Notes under the pieces: generated by a model
What the model was told of the DNA's origin: nothing
The model's input: the letters and a program-made list of their open reading frames with translations, nothing else
Database searches by the model: none
From: an uncultured Clostridium sp.
Lineage (GTDB): Bacteria > Bacillota > Clostridia > Lachnospirales > Lachnospiraceae
DNA length: 64,000 nt
Assembly (NCBI GenBank): GCA_945915475.1
Contig: CAMEFI010000009.1
Span: 1-64,000 of the forward strand
Reading direction: 5' to 3'
In this document: positions 7,626 through 17,200 of the stretch, piece by piece
How positions within the stretch are numbered: the first letter of the stretch is position 1
Layout of the letters: the number at the start of each line of letters is the position of its first letter
Made by a program: the position numbers and the translations under genes

Positions 7626-10600
7626 ATGAAGAGTAAAACAAGATTTACACGAACAAAAAAATTAATCGCATGGCTCCTGGTTATTTGTATGGTAATGACT
7701 AATAGTAGTCCTATAACAAGTATTCATGTACATGCAGAAGGGGAAGGGAGTTCGTCTACGACTACGATAGCATGTACAATGAATGCTACGGTGAACGTAG
7801 GAGGATACGATATTACAATTCCAGAGAATTATATTACCATTAAAGATAGTTCGGGAACAGAAGTAGTTTGTACAAATGCAAATTATAATTTAGTTCCCGG
7901 TGCATCCTATACGTGTGTTATCAAAGGAAATGAAATGGAGGAGCACTCGGTTGTATTTACTGCACCAGAAACGGAAGGTGCTATTTCTATATCCGGCGAT
8001 GCGTCTAAAATTAAACTTGTGTATGACGATGTTGAGGAATTCTTTGTAGGCGAAAGCAAAACGCCTGTATCGGATTTGGGGATTACATGGACTTGGAGCA
8101 CATCTTCTGCCAGTATCGCTTCTTTAATAGAAGAAGGAGAGGAACCAAATAAACAAGTAAAAGGTAAAATTAAGGGAGAAGGAGCAGGAACTGTAACTAT
8201 AAAGAGAACATCTGCTGTAAAACCGGCAAATGGAAGTACAACGTATTCAGCAATCGTAAATGAGGCTACATTAACCGTAAAAGGAAAAAAGGATTTCGAT
8301 GTTACATTTAAAATTAATGGTACAGACAGCGCCTTTACCTTTGATAAAAAGAATGTGGTAATTAAAGATACAAATAATAATACGGTTGCCTGCAATGATT
8401 CAGGCAAATACACGTTTGTGTGCGGAGATACTTATACCTATGAACTTGTTTCCAGTGCCGGATTAAAGGGGGTAAGTGTTCCGGGCAATGGATCCTTTAC
8501 GGTGCCAAATAGCGGTACAGAAGTTACCCTTCCTCTAGAACTTACAACACCTGTTATGTCATTAGAAAATAATGATTTAACAGCATCTTTACCAATTAAA
8601 AAAATGAAGAATACAGAAAGTGCAATTATCAATTGTATAAATGTAGACCAGTTATATAATTCGGATAAGTGGAAGATTCAGATTAATAGTGGAAATAAAA
8701 AAGATATTAATAGCGATGACATCAGCATTAATACCCAAAATAGTGTAACAATCAAATACTATTATGATGGTATAGATGTGGGAAAAAACTTGGTATTAAA
8801 TAATTTTTTTGATAACTATTCCATTGCATATAGATATGGAAATATTGCAATAAATGATAGTAGTATTTCAAATGAAACATTTTCAGGGAATACAGAAAGA
8901 GCAAATTTACTTGGGAATAAAGAGTATGAATTAACCAATATAAGCATAAAGGGACTTACATATAATACATCAGAGAAACAGAAGATTACAACAAAGTACA
9001 CGCAACAAAATTATGAAATAGATTTGGCAAAAAGTGTAACTGTTACGAAACCTACGATTTCAGTAAACGGCAATCAATATACAGCTAATAACGACGGTGT
9101 CTATGAAATCTTGTATGGAGAAGAAATTACAGTTAAGGTAGACAATATGAATGCATTGCTGAATAATGGTACAACCGGATGGTCCTGGAAATGGGATAGT
9201 AAATTAGAATCAGAAAACCAAACAGTGAATGCTTCACAACAATATCAGTTTTCTTTAAAAGGAACACCGGATCAGACATATACGTTAACGTATGTCTTAA
9301 ATGATAATCAAACAGTGAGTAATTCGTTAAAGTTTAAGGTAAAGAAAATAGAATTAAACATTAATGCTAACGAGATGCTTCCTGCTATAAGCAAACCATA
9401 TGATGCAACAAATCAGTTTGTTTTCGATATGAAGATAAATGATACAATGTCGAATGGAACGGGATATTTTAAAGATCAGAAAGGCAATAGTATTTCGCAG
9501 GATGAGAAAATTACTTTAAAGGGAGAGGTTAGTGGTACAGCTCCCGGACAATATGCGAGAATAAAAATAACAGATGTGGATGCAAAGAAAGATTATATAG
9601 ATGCATCAGCATTAATCGGTAAAGGATATAACATTAATAAGGCAGTGATTGAAATAGCGGAAACAAAATTTAAGCTAAGTAAATTAAACAGATTTTATAT
9701 GGATAACAACTGGGATATAGCTCATATTGAAATCCAAGAGAATAACAGTCCTGGAATTTATAAAAACAGTAATATAGAGTCGCCATTAAAAGAAGAACTT
9801 TTTAATGCTATGACAATTGAAATTACCGATGAGATAAATTGTAAGTACAATATAAAAAATTCAGAAACGGATACAGACTACCAGATAACCACAGATCATG
9901 TAAAAGCTAAAGTTAGTTGTGATCATACCTATGAAACAGTTCCACAGATATTAGATTCGGAAAGACACATGGAGCAATATATCAATCTTTATCAGGCACA
10001 AAGGGGAGAGAAGGTACAATTAGGAAATTCAGGCGACGAGAACATGACAAAATGGGTTAATAAGGGTGACATTATCGCTGAATTGAATGATAACAAAACA
10101 CCAGATCAAAAAAATTATAAAGATTATTATAACACCATACAGTTTAAAAAAACTTCATATAATAACAATATTGTACAAATTAATACTGTAAATAATCTGA
10201 CAGATAATTTGACATTTGATAATGTGGATACAAGTAAGGATCTTTATTACAGTGTGATTCTCTCTAAAGATGGAGAGTATAAAACCACCGCCCTTATTAT
10301 CCGTATCATTGCTGAGAACAATGCAAACAAAGAATATGATGACACAATTAAAGGTTCTGATAAAACTACATATCGTGTTGTAAACCTTATAATGGATGAC
10401 ACGAAAGATACCATTAACCTGTCATTTGATAAGAATGAGAATAAAGCGATAGAGGGTATTACGAATCAGAATAGTGAGGGGTTGAATGAAGAAGATTATA
10501 GCGACACCGTATATGATAAGCCTTGCGGAACAATTCTTTATCTCAATATAGAGAATACATCAACGGATATTGTTGAAAGGTATTATAAGATTAAAGAGGT

Positions 10601-13600
10601 TACGGATACCATTGAAGACTCAGATATTGCGGAGCCGGCAACATGGGATTCTTTTGGTGTGAATGAGGATGGAACGCTAAGTAATGCAATCCCATTAGAT
10701 GTAGAAGATGGCAGATATATCGTTCTTGTAAAAGCTGTGGATGGCGTAGGAAATACATCCCTATTTGCAACCAACCCAATTGTTTTGGATAATACACCAC
10801 CGGAAATTAACGCAACACTGGGAGGAACAGCTTTAGATAGTGCTGATCAGAGCATGATTGTTAATCAGGCACGGGAACTTGTTATCACCGTGAAAGAAAC
10901 CAATATTAAAGAGGTGACAGCAACGGTGAAGGCTGTAAATGCTGAGGGCAATAATGTTGAGAAAATAGAACTTTCAAAGGATAACATGGAGAATGCCCTT
11001 AAAAACGGAACATCACCATATACATATAAATGTAATGTTTCAACGGATGCGAACTATGAGGTTACCATAGAGGTTACTGACAAGGCAGATAATAACACTT
11101 CTGCAATTTACAGGTTCACAAAGGATGCAACGGCTCCAAATGAAGGAAAGATTGAGATTGCCGGCTTCATCAGTGAGATAACAAGTAAGGATGGCGGGGT
11201 TATTAAGACCGCTGCTAAGAACATTGCACAAGTGTGGAATGGAATTGTGGAGAAAATCTATGATATCTTCCTGCAGGGTAGTGTAGAGGTAACTATGTCT
11301 GCAAAGGATGAGACAACAGATGTTGAGATTTCTTACATTATGGCAGACCGGGTTTATTCAGAATCTGAGCTTGCCCAATTATCTGAGGATACATGGACGA
11401 AATATGATTCTTCCAACAAGCCAAAGACAAAGGCAGACCAGAGAGAATTCATATACATGAGAGCAAAAGATAAAGCAGGTAATGCAAGCTATTTTAATTC
11501 CAGGGGAATAATTACCGATACGGTTGCACCGGAGATTACCTATACATTAGACCGGAAAGCCAATGGGAATGGATTTTATAATAAGGATGTTACGATTCAA
11601 GTAGATGTGAAGGATTCCACCGGTTCTTTGCAGAATGGTTCCTCCGGATTGCAATATGTTGGATATCGTATTGAAGCAGATGGCAAGAAAGTGAAGGCGG
11701 AAGCGCTCATTGATGCCGTTACCACAGAGACATCTAAAAATTTCAAAGTTGTATTAGATGCGAAGACATATAATACCAATGATCTGAAGGTTTATATTAC
11801 AGCAGTTGATAATGCAGGTAATATGAAGAGTTTAGAGGCGGAACCGATTGAATTGAAAATAGATAATGTTGCACCACAGATCAGTGTTACTTTTGACGAC
11901 CAGGATGGAGCAGAGTATTACAACCATACACGTACCGCGACGGTTACCATCAAAGAGCGTAATTTAACGACAAAGGATATTGATCTTCAGATATCTTCTA
12001 AGCATGGGAATAACGCAACTATCGGTAAATGGTCTCATACAGATAACATTGAAAAGTCCGATGATGCAACCTACACCTGCAAGGTAAAATTTGATAAAGA
12101 TGATGATTATGAGTTCTATGTTGATTGTGTCGATAAAGCAGGGAACAAAGCGAAGACATCTAAGAAATACAAATTTACCATTGATAAGACGGTTCCAACC
12201 ATTGAAGTATCTTACAATAATGCACAGGTTACAGAGAATAGTTATTTCAATCAGGAAGTAACTGCTACCATTACTATTAAGGAACATAATTTTGATGCAA
12301 ACCAGGCAACGGTTCAGGTGGGTGCACAAAATGCCGCTGCTCCGTCAACAACGGCATTTAATGGTCAGGGAGATACCCATACAGCAAATGTAACCTTTAG
12401 CAAGGATGGAGTTTATCAGTTACAGGTGGCATTTAAGGATAAAGCCGGAAATGAAGCAGATTCCTATAGAGGAAGTACCTTTACCATTGACTTAACCAAT
12501 CCGGAGATTCAGATCACCAATGTGGAAGACAAGTCAGCAAATAAAGATGAAGTGAATCCGGTGATTGTATGTAAGGATGAGAATTATGATAACAAGAATG
12601 TTACCATTACAGTAACAGGTGCGAATAGTGGTGAGGTAGAACTCAACCAGCTAGGCTTAAGCCGCAGAGCAACCGGTGATGGGGAAGAATTCAGCCTGAA
12701 CTTCCCAGAGCAGGAGGATATGGATGATGTATATACGTTAACTGCCAAGATGGAAGATATGGCAGGAAATGGTGCAGAGCAGACAGTACAATTTTCCGTT
12801 AACCGTTATGGCTCTGTCTATACACTGGGAACAGAAAGCGGAGAATGGTTAGAGAACGGTGTTTGCGCTTATGTGAAAGAGGCTAAGCCAGTGGTGATTA
12901 TAGAGACAAATGTAGATGAGGTCGTTGAACATAACATCTCTTATACAACGGGAGCTATCAGTGCGGAAGCAGTTGCGGTAAAAGATCAGGCAGATTGTAC
13001 CGGAGATGAACAGACAAAGGGAACATATTACGAGACAAAGGATGTCAGCGCCGGAAACAACTGGTACCAGTATCAGTATACGATTGAATCAGGCAATTTC
13101 AGTAAAGAAGGCAACTATAGTATTCAGATTGATTCAACAGACCGGGCAGGTAACCATACAAGTAATGTAAGTAACAAGCACAAAGACAGTAATCTGGAGA
13201 TCTTATTTGCAGTTGACCGGACGGCACCGAGTGCAGTAGTAACCGGAACAGAGAATGGCGGCATTTATAAAGAAGATGAACATACGGTTTTGTTGGATGT
13301 TCAGGATAATATTGCACTTAAAGACGTAACCATTTATCTTAATGGTAACCAATATGCTACCTATGATGCCAATCAGATTGCAGAGTTGGAGGATGGATTG
13401 ATTCCGGTTAATGTAACCGAATCCATTTCCACCCAGACAATTCAATTAGTGGCAACGGATATGGCCGGTAATATTCTCGGTGAGAAGCCGGAAGGAGAAT
13501 TTGACAAGACATTTGAAGATTTCAATCTGTTAGTAACGCAGAATGTATTGGTACAGATCCTTCATGCATATTGGGTTATTATGATTCTCGGTGTGGTTGT

Positions 13601-13655
13601 AATTGGCGGTGGAATTACAGGGGTTTTGTTGATAAGACGCAAAAAGAAACAGTAA
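7626..13655 (+). CDS. Giant surface protein with repeated Ig-like domains and C-terminal membrane anchor
   Basis: 2009 residues: a signal peptide (about 1-38), a very long extracellular part with many bacterial Ig-like modules, then a membrane helix and RRKKKQ tail at the C-terminus (about 1980-2009). The second half carries clear repeats with the pattern D-x-AGN followed by a strand and a TIDxTxP linker (VDKAGNKA, FKDKAGNEA, VDNAGNMK, TDRAGNHT). There is no LPxTG motif. It starts behind GGAGAGGAG and lies upstream of the FtsK/EssC ATPase gene. In type VIIb systems the large external protein EsaA/YueB sits in the membrane; this protein might play a comparable structural role, or be an adhesin. 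No homology to EsaA is seen. Confidence 0.8.
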   Translation: MKSKTRFTRTKKLIAWLLVICMVMTNSSPITSIHVHAEGEGSSSTTTIACTMNATVNVGGYDITIPENYITIKDSSGTEVVCTNANYNLVPGASYTCVIKGNEMEEHSVVFTAPETEGAISISGDASKIKLVYDDVEEFFVGESKTPVSDLGITWTWSTSSASIASLIEEGEEPNKQVKGKIKGEGAGTVTIKRTSAVKPANGSTTYSAIVNEATLTVKGKKDFDVTFKINGTDSAFTFDKKNVVIKDTNNNTVACNDSGKYTFVCGDTYTYELVSSAGLKGVSVPGNGSFTVPNSGTEVTLPLELTTPVMSLENNDLTASLPIKKMKNTESAIINCINVDQLYNSDKWKIQINSGNKKDINSDDISINTQNSVTIKYYYDGIDVGKNLVLNNFFDNYSIAYRYGNIAINDSSISNETFSGNTERANLLGNKEYELTNISIKGLTYNTSEKQKITTKYTQQNYEIDLAKSVTVTKPTISVNGNQYTANNDGVYEILYGEEITVKVDNMNALLNNGTTGWSWKWDSKLESENQTVNASQQYQFSLKGTPDQTYTLTYVLNDNQTVSNSLKFKVKKIELNINANEMLPAISKPYDATNQFVFDMKINDTMSNGTGYFKDQKGNSISQDEKITLKGEVSGTAPGQYARIKITDVDAKKDYIDASALIGKGYNINKAVIEIAETKFKLSKLNRFYMDNNWDIAHIEIQENNSPGIYKNSNIESPLKEELFNAMTIEITDEINCKYNIKNSETDTDYQITTDHVKAKVSCDHTYETVPQILDSERHMEQYINLYQAQRGEKVQLGNSGDENMTKWVNKGDIIAELNDNKTPDQKNYKDYYNTIQFKKTSYNNNIVQINTVNNLTDNLTFDNVDTSKDLYYSVILSKDGEYKTTALIIRIIAENNANKEYDDTIKGSDKTTYRVVNLIMDDTKDTINLSFDKNENKAIEGITNQNSEGLNEEDYSDTVYDKPCGTILYLNIENTSTDIVERYYKIKEVTDTIEDSDIAEPATWDSFGVNEDGTLSNAIPLDVEDGRYIVLVKAVDGVGNTSLFATNPIVLDNTPPEINATLGGTALDSADQSMIVNQARELVITVKETNIKEVTATVKAVNAEGNNVEKIELSKDNMENALKNGTSPYTYKCNVSTDANYEVTIEVTDKADNNTSAIYRFTKDATAPNEGKIEIAGFISEITSKDGGVIKTAAKNIAQVWNGIVEKIYDIFLQGSVEVTMSAKDETTDVEISYIMADRVYSESELAQLSEDTWTKYDSSNKPKTKADQREFIYMRAKDKAGNASYFNSRGIITDTVAPEITYTLDRKANGNGFYNKDVTIQVDVKDSTGSLQNGSSGLQYVGYRIEADGKKVKAEALIDAVTTETSKNFKVVLDAKTYNTNDLKVYITAVDNAGNMKSLEAEPIELKIDNVAPQISVTFDDQDGAEYYNHTRTATVTIKERNLTTKDIDLQISSKHGNNATIGKWSHTDNIEKSDDATYTCKVKFDKDDDYEFYVDCVDKAGNKAKTSKKYKFTIDKTVPTIEVSYNNAQVTENSYFNQEVTATITIKEHNFDANQATVQVGAQNAAAPSTTAFNGQGDTHTANVTFSKDGVYQLQVAFKDKAGNEADSYRGSTFTIDLTNPEIQITNVEDKSANKDEVNPVIVCKDENYDNKNVTITVTGANSGEVELNQLGLSRRATGDGEEFSLNFPEQEDMDDVYTLTAKMEDMAGNGAEQTVQFSVNRYGSVYTLGTESGEWLENGVCAYVKEAKPVVIIETNVDEVVEHNISYTTGAISAEAVAVKDQADCTGDEQTKGTYYETKDVSAGNNWYQYQYTIESGNFSKEGNYSIQIDSTDRAGNHTSNVSNKHKDSNLEILFAVDRTAPSAVVTGTENGGIYKEDEHTVLLDVQDNIALKDVTIYLNGNQYATYDANQIAELEDGLIPVNVTESISTQTIQLVATDMAGNILGEKPEGEFDKTFEDFNLLVTQNVLVQILHAYWVIMILGVVVIGGGITGVLLIRRKKKQ

Positions 13656-13674
13656 AAGATGAGGAGAGAAAGAG

Positions 13675-14268
13675 ATGGATAAAATCATAGATATTATATT
13701 TTCAAATATAGCAATTTGTTGTTATGAGGGAATAATACTAGGATTGGTTGTCCGTCGCTTTCTCAGACTCCGTAAAAAGAAGAAATATGTTATGGAAATG
13801 AACGTGCAGCAAAAAGACAAGGCACGGGAGGAGCAGTTAGATCAGTTGTTGAAAAACAGGCTTTATCAGGGAGCTTCGGATAAAGCCTTACAGAACAATA
13901 TTGCATATGATGTGACATTTCATGAGGAAGCAAAAGTAAATGACAAGCAATCGGATGGAATTGCGTTGCAGATTATTGAAAAAGGAAAGCTGGCAACGAG
14001 AAAATATATTATTTTTATATCCGATGTTGTTACAATTGGGCAGGGTGGAGAAAATGGGTTAGTACTTAATGATCTGAAGGTGGCAAAACAACAATGCCGG
14101 ATTATTCGCAGAAATAATGAACTATATATTCAGACGTTAGAGGAAACCCATCCTGTGAGAATCCGGCGGAAGAAAAATGCCATGCAGTTATCACGGGACG
14201 CAGTACAATTGATGGACAATGATTATATTGACTTAGGAGAAACGACGTTAAATATACATTTTATGTGA
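13675..14268 (+). CDS. Membrane-anchored FHA-domain protein
   Basis: 197 residues. A hydrophobic N-terminal helix (about 7-24) is followed by a basic, charged linker and an FHA-like domain (about 98-197) with the strand order and VTIGQGGENGLVLNDLKVAKQQC core. The classical Ser-x-x-His pair after the first loop is replaced by Ala-Lys-Gln-Gln, and the later Asn motif is not evident, so phosphothreonine binding may be weak or lost. The gene ends 14 bases before the ATPase start, so the two are probably translationally coupled. It is likely an inner adaptor of the secretion machine. Confidence 0.75.
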   Translation: MDKIIDIIFSNIAICCYEGIILGLVVRRFLRLRKKKKYVMEMNVQQKDKAREEQLDQLLKNRLYQGASDKALQNNIAYDVTFHEEAKVNDKQSDGIALQIIEKGKLATRKYIIFISDVVTIGQGGENGLVLNDLKVAKQQCRIIRRNNELYIQTLEETHPVRIRRKKNAMQLSRDAVQLMDNDYIDLGETTLNIHFM

Positions 14269-14282
14269 GAAGGAGATCATGT

Positions 14283-17200
14283 ATGGTAACGATTCTGTCA
14301 GTTTTTACAAGCACTTCATTTAAAGAAATTAGATTACCAAACTTAGTTAATACAGATTATTCATTTATTCTGTACAAAGATGTATTCAACATATCGGAAG
14401 ATGTGGAAGTGCATTTAGAGAATATCAATAATGTATGGGAATTTGTGGATGACGAGAAATATTCTGTATTGAAGGGCAGTGACCGATATGAGGGGAAGGC
14501 AATTTGTGACCAGGATATCATTCATGTGTTTATCAAGGATACAGAAAATGTAACCATTATCGTAAAGGAAGTACAGTACTCCATTTCTGTATTTAATAAG
14601 TATGCCGTTGGTAATGTATCAGAAATTACCATTGGTAAGAATGAAGAGATGGATATCTGTTATGATTATCAGGGCATGGTTTCTAAGTTCCATGCCAGAT
14701 TATATCGGGATCCTTCCGGAAAATGGATCCTTGAGAACAAGGGAATGAATGGTATCTATGTGAACTCTGTACTTGTCCGGGAAAAGGCACCAATTGCTTT
14801 TGGAGATCTGGTTAGCTTTATGGGACTGCATATTATGGTCCTGGGCAATTGTATTGCGATTGATCAGGCAAATTATGAGATGCGGGTAAATACTGATAAG
14901 TTAATTCCAATCAGTGCAAAAAACATTGCCATAGAAGAGGTAAATAAGCAGGAACACAATGATACCGGGATGAAACTGTTACGTCGTGCTCCGAGAAATA
15001 TTGAAAAAATAGACGTTGAGAAAGTCGAGATTGAGGCTCCGCCGGATCTGGGAGCCACAAAGAAGCAGCCACTTATCATGACGATTGGACCATCCTTTAC
15101 CATGATGCTTCCTATGTTGATGGGTAGTATGCTGATGATTTATGCGTCCAAGGCAAGTGGTGGAAGTGCAGGATTATATATGTATTCCGGAATGATCATG
15201 TCAGTGTCATCCGGTGTAATAGGTGTCGTCTGGGCGTTACTCAGCATTTATTTTCAGAAAAAAGATGAAAAGGAAACAAAGTTACACCGGTTTGAAGCAT
15301 ATAGTAATTATCTCATGAAGAAGACGGAGACAATCAAGGAGAAATATGAGAACAATATTCGGTCTCTGAATATCATGTATCAAAGTGCAGAAACCTGTGC
15401 CGGTTATGATGAGAAGAATCTTGTATTATGGAACCGGAATTTCCGGCATCCGGATTTCTTGTATTACCGTTTGGGTCTGGGAGATATTCCATTTCAGGCA
15501 CCTATTGAGATACCGAAGGATAAGTTTAAATTAAATGAGGACAGCCTTGCGGAGAAACCGAAATTTATCAAAGAAAATTACAGTACATTATTTGGTGTTC
15601 CGGTGGGGGTGGATCTTTTACGTCATAAGCTTGTGGGTCTGATTGGTGGAGAGAATCTGACCGGAGCCATTGAAATAGTAAAAGTGTTAGCCACACAGAT
15701 TGCGGCAAACAACTGTTATACCGATGTGAAAATGGTATTTATTTATGATGAGAAGAATCCTGCTAATATTGGAAAGTGGGATTATATTAAGTGGTTTCCA
15801 CATGTATGGTCTGAAGACAAGAAGATAAGATTCATTGCTGCAGACAAACAGCAGGCCGGTGATGTGTTTTACAGTATGGCAAAGGTATTCCGGCAGCGGG
15901 AAGAGATGGGCCTTGCAAAGAGACAGGACATGATTCAAAAGCCATATTTTATTATGTTCTTGATGAATCCGGAGATGATGGAAGGTGAGTTGATATCCAA
16001 ATATGTATTTGACAACAGCATGAATTATGGATTGTCGACGGTTATTGTGGCAGATTCCTATACCGGATTGCCGAATGAATGTGAGTATATTATCCAGAAT
16101 GACAGCAATTTCCAGGGTATATATGATGTAAAGGATAGTCAGGATGAGAGACAGAAAGTGGAATTTGATGAGGTGCCAGACACGAAGGTGAATCAGTTCT
16201 CCAAAAGATTATCCAACATTTATGTAAAAGAGACAGAGTCAGGTGGGGATATTCCGTCCTCTATTACCTTCTTTGAGATGTATGGAGCAACAAAATTGTC
16301 TGATCTTAATGTATTGGACCGTTGGAGAAAGAATCGTACCTATGACAACATCAAGGGTATGACCGGAGCAAAGGCGGGTGGAGCACCAAGTTATCTGGAT
16401 GTACATGAGAAGTATCATGGACCCCATGGACTTGTGGCAGGTACCACAGGTTCCGGTAAGAGTGAGACATTGCAGACATACATGTTGTCCCTGGCTGTGA
16501 ATTATAGTCCGGATGATATTGGATTCTTCATCATCGATTATAAGGGCGGGGGTATGGCAAACCTGTTCAACGGACTACCACATTTAATCGGGCAGATATC
16601 CAATCTGTCTGGAAACCAGGTGCATCGTGCAATGGTTTCCATTAAAAGTGAGAACCGCAGACGGCAGCGGATCTTTACAGAAAATGGTGTGAATAATATT
16701 AACCTTTATACGAAGCTATACAAGAATAATGAAGTTACCCTTCCGGTTCCGCATCTGTTCATTATCATTGATGAGTTTGCGGAGTTAAAGAGAGAAGAAC
16801 CAGATTTCATGAAAGAGTTAGTCAGTGTTGCACAGGTAGGACGAAGTCTTGGTGTGCATCTGATCCTTGCGACTCAGAAGCCAAGTGGTACGGTAGATGA
16901 TAATATCTGGAGTAATTCGAAGTTCCGTTTGTGTCTGCGTGTGCAGGATAAGCAGGACAGTAACGACATGTTGCATAAACCGGATGCAGCATATATCACA
17001 CAGGCAGGCCGGGCTTATCTGCAGGTTGGTAATGATGAAGTATTTGAATTGTTCCAGTCCGGATTCAGTGGAGCAACCTATACCGAGGATGACAGTGACA
17101 GCAAGACGGATATTGCGAAGTTAGTAACCTTGAATGGTAAGATTGACATGACCGGTAACTTTGCAAAGATTTCACAAAAAGAAAAGGCACAGATGGAGTG

